Shown here: one piece after another, positions 1-8,993 of the stretch
How positions within the stretch are numbered: the stretch's first letter is position 1
Layout of the letters: every line of letters begins with the position of its first letter
Assembly: GCA_037447655.1 (NCBI GenBank)
Contig: JBBHKE010000477.1
Coordinates: forward strand, 1-14,645
DNA: 14,645 nt
Direction of reading: 5' to 3'
Source of the DNA: Zygnema cylindricum
Lineage: Eukaryota; Streptophyta; Zygnematophyceae; Zygnematales; Zygnemataceae
Notes under the pieces: generated by a model
Database searches by the model: none
Told to the model about the DNA's origin: nothing
The model's input: only the letters and a program-made list of their open reading frames with translations
Made by a program: the position numbers and the translations under genes

Positions 1-157
1 GTTTTTTTTACAAAAATAAAACCGTTGAAACGAGCGTTTATTCAGATTTTAACTGTCAAAACGTTAATTTTTTGCGCAGTTTATCCGAGCTTAATTACTG
101 AGCGGATTTTCCGTCGTTTGCCAGGCTGGCTTTGTGCTCTTATGTTCACGTACTTTT

Positions 158-528
158 GTTTATTGTACGGTATTGCTTACTGTACAGCCATGAATATTGT
201 ACGGCTATGCTATATTGTACGGCTATGTATATTGCACGGTTATGCTTACTGTACGGCTGTGTTTATTCTACGGGTATGCTATATTGTACGGCTATGTATG
301 TTGTACAGCTATGTATATTGCATGGTTATGTTTACTGTACGGTTGTGTTTATTGTAGGGATATGCTTTATTGTACGGCTATGTATATTGTACAGCTATGT
401 ATATTGCACGGTTATGTTTTCTGTACGGTTGTGTGTATTGTACGGATATGCTATTTTGTACGACTGTGCTGGCTGTACGGTATTGTTTATTATACGTCTT
501 TGCTTTGTTGTACGATTATGTTTAGGAG
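158..528. repeat. TACGG minisatellite with 86-bp higher-order unit
   Basis: The basic unit is 17 or 18 bp, roughly CTATGTATATTGTACGG with variants. Five successive units (17+17+17+18+17) form an 86-bp higher-order unit that starts at 223, 309 and 395, exactly 86 bp apart each time. For example, the GCACGG/GCATGG variant recurs as the first unit and the 18-bp variant as the fourth. Copies at the edges are more diverged. Because 86 is not a multiple of three, the array shifts frame at each copy, and all three + frames stay open through much of it. The predicted peptides are low-complexity Y/C/V/L strings, and I regard them as non-coding. Confidence 0.9.
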
Positions 529-533
529 TACAG

Positions 534-934
534 TACACCGCCAATCCCTATTAGCGTAACATATACTAATTCCGTCCCGCTTTTTTTTTCAAATTCTCAA
601 ATATCATAACTTATTCTGTTTTTTTCTTTACGCCATTTGGGGTTTTTTTCCAAGTACTGTACAAAACGAAAGTACGTTGTCTTTTAAATAGTGTGGTGTA
701 CGGTCAGTGTCATATACTACACCGCCAATCGTTATTAGCGTGTCAGTTTTTTAGCGTATACAAATAATTAGCGTGGTTTACGCTAATTGGGAATTTGAAA
801 AATTTCGAGGAAATCGTCTATTCTAATTAGGAATGAGGGTTTTTTTTTAAATAGTGTGGATAATTCTATTTGATAATAAAAAAAAAAGCGAGACGGAATT
901 AGCGTACAAAACGCTAATAACGATTGGCGGTGTA
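534..934. mobile_element. Inverted-repeat (MITE-like) element, outer copy
   Basis: The left end at 534 starts TACACCGCCAATCC and continues through TTAGCGT and AATTCCGTCCCGC into a poly-T run. The right end at 934 is close to its reverse complement: poly-A, GCGAGACGGAATTAGCG, ACGCTAATAACGATTGG, then CGGTGTA. The terminal inverted repeats are about 56 bp, with few mismatches. The ends start and finish with TA, which fits a TA target duplication, but the family is not one I recognise by name. A second left end of the same type lies inside at 718. No transposase is visible. Confidence 0.75.
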
Positions 935-1090
935 CAAAATCATACCTTTTTAAGTGAAAAAGTATAATTAATGAGCTTTAGTAACCGCGGACGCATGAGA
1001 ATATGAGCTCTAAAAAGGGGATGAAAGTCTGGTTGTCAATTATCAGGTTCGCACATATTCGTCCAACAACCACGTTTTGACTGTGTGAAC

Positions 1091-1112
1091 GTACGATTTG
1101 TGTACGATTTGT
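1091..1112. repeat. Direct tandem pair of GTACGATTTGT
   Basis: Two perfect adjacent 11-bp copies occur at 1091-1101 and 1102-1112, followed by a partial related stretch. This is simple-sequence variation inside the 718-2959 element, with no sign of function. Confidence 0.7.
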
Positions 1113-1195
1113 CAGATTTTGTACAAGTACCTATATTTGTGTAAGCATGTTTGCGACGAACATATTTTTTTTTCAAAGACCCAAATTAGTAGTGT

Positions 1196-1352
1196 TGTGT
1201 ATCGGTAAGGATTTGTCGATAACCGACATGGGCCTTTTTTCGGGTAGGCGATACTCGATATATTGGTACAATATATCGTTATCGGTTTTATCGCCGATAA
1301 ATACCCGATGTTTATCGGTTATAATTGGCGATAACGCCGATATCGAGAACTA
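1196..1352. repeat. TATCGG/CGATA-rich block, left
   Basis: The block has many overlapping copies of TATCGG, CGATA and CCGATA on both strands. Examples are GTATCGGTAAGG, GTCGATAACCGAC, GTTATCGGTTTTATCGCCG and GCCGATATCGAG. A similar block lies at 2239-2335 in roughly the opposite orientation. Blocks of this kind often sit in the ends of DNA transposons, but I found no clean terminal inverted repeat or target duplication. A short reading frame spans the block and looks spurious. Confidence 0.6.
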
Positions 1353-1399
1353 TCGACGATATATGTACGGACTGTACAGATAAATGTACGGCCAGTACG

Positions 1400-2230
1400 C
1401 ACTCAACTTATACGTGTTATTCCTCGGACGCGCCGCGGACTCCCCGATTTCCGTGAAAATAGCGAGATTTTCTTCATTATTTGTAATTTAAGGGGGTTTT
1501 ACTTTGGTACCCTTTCCATAACGTCCTTTTCAGTGTTATTTTTTTATAAATGGCAGTTAATTGCGACAGTGTGACAGCTTGTTTGTCTTCCTTGTTGGTC
1601 GTCTGTTCGTCTGGTTTTCGAAAAAGTTTTATTTTACTAATTTACAATGTATTTTATTTTTTTCGTTTTGGTACTATTATTTTAAAACTACAAACTATTA
1701 TTTTAAGTTTGTCAACGTTTACGTGCTGCGTTATCCGTAATAAATTTCAGTTAAAAATCGTACGGAACAAATTCTTACATGTGGCATACCACGCTACATA
1801 AAGTCAACAATATAATGCAGTATATGACAAAGTAATTTTGGGGCGACTTTATTAAAAAGCGCGATGGTAAACCATCTGAGTCCATAGGAACAAAATGAAG
1901 TAGCATTTCAAACTGGCGAACCACATGAGAAGGAATAAACAAAAAAAACAAAACCGACAAAAATACGAAGGGACGATGGGGAAATCGAAATACCCAAAAA
2001 AAACAAAACCTAACAAGCAAAACATCAAAGGAAAATCAAATAAAGAGAAAAAAAAAAAGGACCCAATATAACTAAAACTACCGAAAAGCAACGTAGGTCC
2101 CCGGAACTGGAGGAGCACAGGAGGAAGTTCCGAACACTGTCGATCCATAACGGTAATAGAAGATCGGTAATATAGAAGTCAACACCCGTTAGGGCCACGG
2201 AAAACGTTGACGAAAAGTATGCATACTAAA
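1400..2230. other. Gene-free spacer between the TATCGG blocks
   Basis: The first half is T-rich on the + strand and the second half (about 1900-2070) is A-rich. Short open frames on both strands translate to F/L-rich or K/N-rich low-complexity strings, with no motif I recognise. I see no exon with plausible splice sites and coding character here. Confidence 0.5.
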
Positions 2231-2238
2231 TTTTTAAG

Positions 2239-2335
2239 TTATCGCCGATATGGAATTTTTGTCTAGGACCGATATATTGGGACCTCTGACCGTTCGATAA
2301 CCGATAACTATCGGTATCGGTGCTATCGCGATAAT
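2239..2335. repeat. TATCGG/CGATA-rich block, right
   Basis: The block contains TTATCGCCGATATGG, GACCGATATATTGG, CGATAACCGATAACTATCGG and CTATCGCGATAA. It pairs loosely with the 1196-1352 block and could base-pair with it. The two may be the ends of an old inserted element. Confidence 0.55.
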
Positions 2336-2369
2336 TTATTTCATAGTTCAAAAGTAGGTGACCGCACGC

Positions 2370-2433
2370 CCATACAATATGCCTATTGTATGCAAAACAT
2401 ACAATATGGCCTCCTTAAGACCCATATTGTATT
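2370..2433. repeat. Short foldback of ATACAATATGG arms
   Basis: ATACAATATGG at about 2399-2409 is followed by an 11-nt spacer and then CCATATTGTAT at 2421-2431, giving a perfect 11-bp inverted repeat. Another CATACAATATG and a CTATTGTATG lie just upstream at 2371-2392, so alternative pairings exist. Confidence 0.75.
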
Positions 2434-2571
2434 GGCCGCAAAATGAAATAAAATAGTAACAGGGTTGAGTTGCACATGGATCGATAGAGAATTAAACGTC
2501 ATGTCTAAATTTGAAAAAAAAATCGGACAAAAAAATATTTTCTGTGAGTTTTGAGCGACTTTTTATTCAAA

Positions 2572-2596
2572 CCGTCAGATTCGGACGATCTGACGG
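2572..2596. repeat. Perfect 9-bp hairpin (CCGTCAGAT / ATCTGACGG)
   Basis: The arms at 2572-2580 and 2588-2596 are exact reverse complements around a 7-nt spacer, TCGGACG. The equivalent site in the second tandem copy (about 2665-2689) carries changes that break the symmetry. Confidence 0.75.
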
Positions 2597-2742
2597 TCGT
2601 TGATGAAAGTAACGATCTAAGAAGATCACATGAAAAGCCCATAACACAAATATCGATAGGACTATCGTCAGATTCGGACGATCGGACGGTAGCTGATGAA
2701 AGTAGCGATCTAAGAAGATCACATGGAAAGCCCGTAACACAA
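2573..2742. repeat. Two-copy tandem repeat, 93-bp period
   Basis: The copies at 2573-2649 and 2666-2742 are 77 bp long and differ at six positions. The period is 31 codons, so one + frame reads through both copies as an acidic S-D-S-D-D...D-E-S...L-R-R-S-H peptide repeated twice. That frame (about 2551-2799) has no ATG start. Five of the six differences change the residue, which argues against conserved coding. It lies inside the 718-2959 element and could be a decayed piece of an element-borne gene. Confidence 0.7.
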
Positions 2743-2959
2743 CTTGCTAAAGGCGGCCTACAAAATGCCTACCAAAAAACGCCTACTTTTGAACTATGAT
2801 TTATTTACCGATACACAACACTACAAATTAGCATTAGTAAGCAATTAGAAATTTAGAATGTATGCCTTTTTTGAAAATTTTCAAATTCCTAATTAGCGTA
2901 AATCACTGTAATTATTCCTATACGCTTAAGAAACCACGCTAATAGCGATTGGCGGTGTA

Positions 2960-4156
2960 GCTGTCGTGCTGTGGCTTCTGTGGATGCCGTGTGTCACACG
3001 GCAAGCGAATGGCGACGATTATCGTCGACGTCTGTTGGCATCCGAGGCGGCTCCCAACTTCAATTGGCCGTTGAAGTGTCCGGGATATTAAAATCATCCA
3101 ACGGTGTGGAGTACTGGGGCAGAATTGACGGTCGACATTCCTTGATTTTGGGCCTTCAGAAGCTGACACGCGTGCGACATAAAATTCCTACATTTTTTAC
3201 TCGTGTAAAGGCTGTCGGTGCGCCCATAAAGTCGCTACCGAAAGCGGTCAGAAGTCTGTCAGTGGCTGTTTCCCTTGCAGCTGACACGCGTAACGCCTGA
3301 CGTATTGCCAGCAAATATTGGCAGATCCGCACCAGCGAACTTTTATGAGCAAGACCATTTTTCAGGAACTGGATTCAGAACAGCCAGCAAGTATCGTATC
3401 CTAGATTTATAAATCCACACTAAATATTTCACTTTAATATGTGCGGACGAGGTGCGTTCACGCTGTCCGCGACAAGTGCATACAATGCACAGTAATAACT
3501 GTAGATAGTACAAGAGCGAAGCCATAATTGGAAAAACCAATAATTATCTTTGCAAGTGACAAATGAGGACAAAGAAAACCTAGAACTAACCTTTCTTCGT
3601 TTTACATGGGATTTGTACCTTCGTCGCTGTCCTTTTCTGACGTACTGTAAGTTGTAACCTCGTTCAAAACGTGCGAAAATTCTATGCGCTGTCGCATTGA
3701 AACGTAATTTTTTCACTACGCGGCAAGGAATTGTAGCACGCAAATTCAATTTTTTTAAGTGTGAAAACTGCCACGCGGCAATGCTGATTTCCTGCGACAT
3801 ATGTACCAAATGTCCGTACTTTTAAAACTTTGAGTGCAACTACTGTACTGTACTTCCAAAAAACATACAGGAAATTAGAACTGCAACTGACTGTTCAGAA
3901 CCTCAGCTGTCACAGACATGGCTCCGCTTGCAAATTCAAAGAAGATGCAATAAGTTTGAAACCGCAGTAGAGGTTTGGAGTTTTCCTTGCATTTTACGTT
4001 TGTGTATATCAGTACGATAGTGTTTGATAACAGGTCTACGAGATTTTGCAATAATGTTGTGAAACCTTAGTAAAACCTTTGTTCTCAACTTGTTTCTTTT
4101 GTTAATAAATCATCTTAAACCACGCCAGCTTCTGAATATCATATAGAGGTTATATT
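2960..4156 (+). other. Upstream region of the HMG-CoA reductase gene
   Basis: This 1.2-kb stretch lies between the mobile element and the reductase start. About 2960-3300 is richer in GC than its surroundings and carries two exact copies of AGCTGACACGCGT, at 3161-3173 and 3279-3291. A TATA-like TTTATAAAT occurs at 3406-3414, but it is 743 bp from the start codon, so its role is uncertain. I cannot place the transcription start. An in-frame TGA at 4133 precedes the start codon, so the coding region does not extend upstream in this frame. Short open frames in the GC-rich patch match nothing I recognise. Confidence 0.5.
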
Positions 4157-7139
4157 ATGGCATTAGCTTACAGTGGTGTGACTCAAAGACGATCCTCAGG
4201 AAAACCTCTCAAGGGAGAAAGTTTGGAAGGTTTAGAACAAGATCCGAAAGGCAAATCAAGAAAATTGAAAGCCAGTGACGGTTTACCGTTACCTTTGTGG
4301 TTAACAAATTTGTTTTTTGGCAGTTTGTTTGTAATCGCTTCTTATTATCTTCTCCGACGGTGGCGTGAGAAAATTGGAGCTTCGGAGAAGCTTCACATTC
4401 TTTCCTGGGGAGAAATACTTGCAGCAGTTTCTGCTTTGGCCTCTTTTGTTTATTTGATTGGTTTTTGTGGTATCGGTTATGTACAAAACTCCATCGGATC
4501 GGGTATGGATCATTCAGAATCAGATGAAGAACGTGAAGACATGACAAATGTGACTAATGTCACATCTGTACGATCATCTCATGATCATGATCGTTCATCT
4601 GTTTTGAAGCAGAATCAGTCTATTCCGAGAGCTCAAATAAAACTGGATGGCAAATGTTTGAAAGATTTGGACGATGAAGAATTGGCAATGGCTGTATATA
4701 ACGGCCAAGTGGCATCTCATTCGCTCGAATCAGAGCTTGACGATTGTTACAGGGCAGTTGTTGTACGACGGAGGGCAGTAGAACTGAAAACTGGCGTTTC
4801 TTTGGACGGTTTACCAGTAAATGGTTACGATTATTCTCCAGTTGTAGGAGCTTGCTGCGAAATGGTTATTGGTCATGTTCAGATTCCTGTAGGAGTTGCT
4901 GGTCCTTTACTTTTAGATGGTAAAGAATACACTGTTCCTATGGCTACCACTGAAGGTTGTCTTGTTGCAAGTACAAATAGAGGTTGTAAAGCGATTTTAT
5001 TGTCTGGAGGAGCAAATACAGTTTTGCTAAGGGATGGCATGACAAGAGCACCGGTTGTTCGGTTCAATACTGCAAGACGAGCCGCAGATCTTAAACTTTT
5101 TCTGGAAGATAAAAGCAATTTCCGTACTGTGGCTGAGGAGTTCAATGCAATGAGCAGGTAATATTGACAGTTCTCTTCACCAATCGATTTCTTTGTTGCT
5201 TTTTTCTTTGTCGCTGGTTTTTGTTGTTGATTGTTTCTGATATACGGGAATAACCACCCGGACTTTTTGGCCAAACTGTTTGATTTCAACTAGAGCTGTT
5301 TTTAGAGCCGTTTCTGTTTAGCTAGTTATATATTCTTGTTACTTTTGAATCAAAATGCTTATTATTTGAAACCAGTACTAACTGCTCAGGGGTGGGGCAG
5401 TTTTTTTTTTTTAATCTTTTTTTTCTTGTGCTCAATGTTTGAAGCTCTTCAATTAATCAATGTTAAATTTTTCAAAAAACATTCTGTTTTTTTGTAACGT
5501 ACAGCAAAGGCAGGTTTAGAGTCAGTTATCTTGTCTTCTTGAGTTTTCTGTATCTTTGTATTTTCTGAAAAACCTGGCATTAATTTAAGTTTTTAGTTGT
5601 TTTTAGTTGTTTAGTTTTAGTTTCATGTTTTTATGTTGTCGAATATTTTTGCAGGTTTGCCAGACTCCAAAAGATTGATTGTGCCTTAGCTGGTCGAAAC
5701 CTCTACATTCGTTTCGAATGCTCTACTGGAGACGCCATGGGAATGAATATGGTTTCCAAAGGAGTTCAGAACACACTCGAGTTTTTACAAAGGTTGTTTC
5801 CTGATATGGAAGTCCTCAGTATTTCGGGAAATTATTGTGCGGATAAAAAACCAACGGCTGTCAATTGGATTCAAGGCCGTGGGAAGTCTGTTGTATGTGA
5901 GGCTGTTATTCCAGCTACTGTGGTAAGGAGTGCTTTTCCGTCTGTGGCAATTAACTCTTGCTGTATTTTGTCCGTATGCTTTATTTTATTCTTATGCTTT
6001 GTTGTATTTGTATGTTTTGATTTGTTTTGAAGTGGACATGGTTTGGACGGAAGAAAACCAGTTTGTTTTTGTCTGACGAGAAATCAAGCATATTGGTTTG
6101 CTAAATTGTACTATTGTTATTTTCAGTTTTTTTTCTTTCATGTAGATTTACGTGTGTTTATAAGTTCTAGTGCGGCTTTGTAATTTTTATAAAATTTCTG
6201 CAGATTTATTTTATAATTTTTTAACTTAGAAACATGGACTGTAAATTTTGTTTGTATGGTGGTTTACAACAATTGCATAAGCCAAATGTTTCTGGAATTA
6301 GCAATTTCGTGCATGTAATTAGTGATAGTATTGTAGAACGGAACTTTGACGCAGTTTTCTCCAGGGAGCATGAATGGACACATCCTCTATCTGTTTTTGA
6401 TCCATTGGTTTTTTCTTTATACTGTTCAATACATGCTGCATCTGTATTTTTGCTTTTCTTTTTCTGATTTCCATTTTTTCTTTTTCAGATTTCCATTGTT
6501 TTTTCTCTGATTTCCACTTTTTTTTTTCCTCTGATTTCCATTGGTTTTGATTTCTGACTCTTCTTTCTTCGATTACTGTTTTGTCTTCAGGTTCGACAAG
6601 TTTTGAAAGCCTCTGTTGAGAGTTTGGTGGAGCTCAACACAGTAAAGAATCTGGTTGGGTCAGCCATGGCCGGTTCTATCGGAGGATTCAATGCCCATGC
6701 GGCAAATATTGTGACAGCCATTTATATTGCTACAGGACAAGACCCGGCGCAAAATGTCGAAAGTTCTCACTGCATAACCATAATGGAGCCGACAAATAAC
6801 GGAAAAGATTTGCACGTGTCTGTTTCTTTGCCTTGTATAGAAGTTGGCACGGTCGGTGGCGGTACTTTTTTGGCTCCACAAGCTGCGAATTTGAATATGC
6901 TTGGAGTGAAAGGAGCGAATCGAGAAGTTCCTGGAGCGAATGCCCAACAATTGGCGAGGATTGTCGCAGGAGCTGTATTGGCTGGAGAACTTTCTCTTAT
7001 GTCTGCCCTGGCGGCCGGGCAGCTCGTAAAAAGTCATTTGAAGTACAACCGGTCGAGCAATCAGCTGTTGACAGCTGGAGCTGCTGTTTCTAGTGTGGAT
7101 GGACATCTTAACGGCGACTGTTTGAAAAACCGGGCATAA
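4157..7139 (+). CDS. HMGR: 3-hydroxy-3-methylglutaryl-CoA reductase, plant type (3 exons)
   Basis: Exons are 4157-5157, 5655-5922 and 6591-7139, and the introns are GT-AG. The 605-residue product reduces HMG-CoA to mevalonate with two NADPH, the committed step of the cytosolic mevalonate pathway. It is expected at the ER membrane with the catalytic domain in the cytosol. The N-terminus is short, followed by membrane spans at about 46-66 and 85-108 and an acidic linker at about 116-150. Catalytic residues by family alignment are E266 (TTEGCLV), K398 (DKKPTAVNW), D474 (GQDPAQN) and H572 (LVKSH). NADPH motifs are DAMGMN 360-365 and GTVGGGT 509-515. S578 in YNRSS sits at the site phosphorylated by SNF1-related kinases in plant homologues. 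The ATG is the first after an in-frame TGA at 4133. The usual third plant intron is absent. The last ten residues lie in a tandem repeat that continues past the stop. Confidence 0.96.
5158..5654 (+). other. HMGR intron 1 (497 nt, phase 2)
   Basis: The donor is AGCAG|GTAATA and the acceptor is TTTTTGCAG|G. The split arginine codon (AG|G) restores the frame, so exon 1 ends ...NAMSR and exon 2 continues FARLQKIDC, matching the plant family without a gap. The intron is T-rich on the sense strand, with several poly-T runs. Confidence 0.95.
5923..6590 (+). other. HMGR intron 2 (668 nt, phase 0)
   Basis: The donor is ACTGTG|GTAAGG and the acceptor is TTGTCTTCAG|GTTCG. The join gives ...[16 protein letters not shown], in register with the family. 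The intron is T-rich on the sense strand. Open frames read through from exon 2 and within the intron, but the protein alignment rules them out as coding. Confidence 0.95.
6464..6540 (+). repeat. Four copies of CTGATTTCCA in the HMGR intron 2 pyrimidine tract
   Basis: Copies start at 6464, 6486 (variant CAGATTTCCA), 6507 and 6531, spaced 21-24 nt and separated by poly-T/C. The 6486 variant creates an extra TTTTTCAG, about 100 nt before the acceptor at 6590 that the protein supports. Confidence 0.75.
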
Positions 7140-7480
7140 GAAAAGGGTTGTTTTTTTGTTTAATGGCGATTGTTTGAAGCGTCAGGCACGAGAAAAAGCT
7201 TGGTTTTCTTGTTTAAAAGCGGGTGCTTTGAACAAAAGAGTCCACGAAGTTTCCACAAAAGTTTCCACAAAGTTTTCACTAAGTTGTTGAAAGTTCATCG
7301 AAAAGTACCGCAGTTGCTCGAGGAGATCGACAGCTTCATGGCAATTCTTTGAAGAATGGGCACGAGAAACAGGTCGTATTTTTTGCTTAAAAGCGGCGGC
7401 TTTAAGCAAAGATTTCACAAGTTTTTACAAAAGTTTCCACGGACTTTTCGAGATTTCCTTGGGATTAAAACTCTGTTGTT
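7107..7480 (+). repeat. Degenerate tandem repeat spanning the HMGR stop codon
   Basis: Copy 1 starts at 7107 (CTTAACGGCGACTGTTTGAA) and holds the codons for [10 protein letters not shown] and the stop. Copy 2 starts at 7159 (TTTAATGGCGATTGTTTGAA). Copy 3 starts at 7334 (CTTCATGGCAATTCTTTGAA). Copies 2 and 3 share a longer body: GGCACGAGAAA, then a TTTAAAAGCGG-type stretch, then TTTCCACAAAAGTTTCC-type sequence. Copy 1 ends the protein with TAA where copies 2 and 3 have CGA in the aligned position. The protein tail therefore appears to have been remodelled by duplication. Copies 2 and 3 lie downstream of the stop, presumably in the 3' UTR. Confidence 0.75.
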
Positions 7481-8990
7481 TGAGGCTTTTGCAGAAGCCT
7501 GGCAAGTACAGGTCCGATTCTTTGTGATAAAAGTGTGATTTAGGTTAAAAGAGGTAGTGGGAAGTATTTAGGGTATGCAGTGGGATTTAGATTTATGCCC
7601 AATCTGGTTCTGGTAATTCACAATTAGAGTGGGCCATAAGCCAGCGTTTGGTGTTTAACGCTTTTTTTCCGTTTTTTGATTTTTTTTTCTTTTGTTTTTG
7701 CGGCTTTTATTCGTTTTAGTAGTTTTTTCGATGCAATTATAGTTCCTGGCTTTGGTAGGTGAATGAATTAATTCTTTCCTTTGGGTAAGAAAGGACAGTT
7801 TTGAATTCATAGGCACAGCGCCAAAGGCGGTATTAGTCAATAAGTGTAATCAGTCACCACACTGTGCTCTTTCTCCTTCCTTTTCTTTCTTTCACTATTG
7901 TAAATGCCGTAGGTGATTTTTTTTGCAGGTATTATTTTTCTTGTAACTCTTTTTTCTGCTTGATTTTCTCAATTTGATTGTGTTTGTTGTCTTTTTGCTG
8001 CTTTAGGGTTTCTATGTTCGAGTCCTTTAAAGGTTACTGTTAAGTTAGTAAAAGAGTGACGGTTTGTATTATGAATTCAAATGAATGCACCAATGACAAT
8101 TAGTATGGTTCACGCTATATGTGTACAAGGTAGTTTAACGGATCTAGTGAGTATCAATACATAGTTCAAGCCATGTGTGGAATGCATTTTTATGTGAGAA
8201 TTCTCGGAAGGTTTCTCATTGGACTTAAAAATAGTGAAAGGTACGAGGGAAATGATAGTTTTTGTAAAGCTTTTCTTTGTTTGATGCAACAATGTTGACA
8301 TTTTTTCTGAAGCCATCTGATGTTTGATAGGAGTTGAATGTATTACTTCCTCGAGAGTAGTTTCTGTATCAACAGTTCCTTATTTCTATTAAACCGCAAT
8401 TTGCTAAAGCTCCTTCATTTCTTACTTCGGTTAGGTCTAACTTAACATCCGTGAATAACATGATCTTGCAAACCTATAACTGAATGCACAACTTTTTCTT
8501 ACAAGCCACGTGGCCCTGTAGGACTGCTGAATGGAAGGTAAATCTTACAGAATGGGGTGAAAGACATAGCAAATATATGTTCCAATCTGCAGAATTAGAT
8601 TCTACATATGATGTCATTTCTTATTTGTTAGAAGGTACACTTACCTTCATTAAAACTTCTTCACAGGAACTGATAATGTAAGAAAAACAAGGATGCATAC
8701 TACATTAAATGTTTTCTATAATGTAATTTTTTTTTTCCCCCAAACATGAGTCGTAAGCTGCAGTATAAATGAGTGAAACACGATATTGTGTGTTTCAAGC
8801 ATCAACACAAGTATAATCGGAGGGTTGAAGACTAATAAGTGAATATAATCTATGGACCATATATAATCTCGAGGTCTACATATTCATTATTGAAGCATTG
8901 AAGCCATAATTTGTTCAATTCCAATATTGGTCCAGTAGCTGAACGTTGCTTGGAGGAAAAAGCAACCACTAATCAGAGAGCAAAAAAACA
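7481..8990. other. Gene-free spacer between convergent HMGR and RPAC2
   Basis: No gene is recognised in about 1.5 kb. The 7640-7720 and 7860-8000 parts are T-rich. From about 8040 to 8900 the sequence is ordinary AT-rich DNA with few homopolymers. One 65-codon open frame at 8484-8681 has an ATG but matches nothing I know and contains no conserved motif. The HMGR polyadenylation site should lie in the left part, but I see no canonical AATAAA there. Confidence 0.5.
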
Positions 8991-8993
8991 ACT

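Larger units (their letters stand above)
718..2959. mobile_element. 2.2-kb inverted-repeat element interleaved with the 534-934 element
   Basis: The left end at 718 (TACACCGCCAATCGTTATTA) and the right end at 2959 (reverse complement TACACCGCCAATCGCTATTA) match over about 85 bp. The match includes the inner segments TTTACGCTAATT and GGAATTTGAAAA. The left end lies inside the 534-934 element and the right end lies far outside it, so the two elements overlap rather than nest. The interior holds TATCGG-rich blocks, a short foldback and a 93-bp-period tandem repeat. No transposase domain is recognisable, so this is either a non-autonomous element or one assembled by rearrangement. An alternative reading is a small 718-934 element plus a separate truncated end at 2959. 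Confidence 0.6.

Noticed and set aside
25-559. Three overlapping 110-140 codon + strand frames as proteins
   Set aside because: They are all translations of the same minisatellite in different frames, with low-complexity Y/C/V/L content and no domain.
2971-3300. 109-codon frame upstream of HMGR
   Set aside because: It starts at GTG, has no recognisable motif, and other frames of the same GC-rich patch are also open for a stretch.
6234-6467. 77-codon frame with ATG in the HMGR gene
   Set aside because: It lies wholly inside intron 2, and the protein alignment across the splice leaves no room for it.
8484-8681. 65-codon ATG frame between HMGR and RPAC2
   Set aside because: It has no recognised similarity, no splice partners and no coding signal beyond being open. 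I could not support it as a gene.
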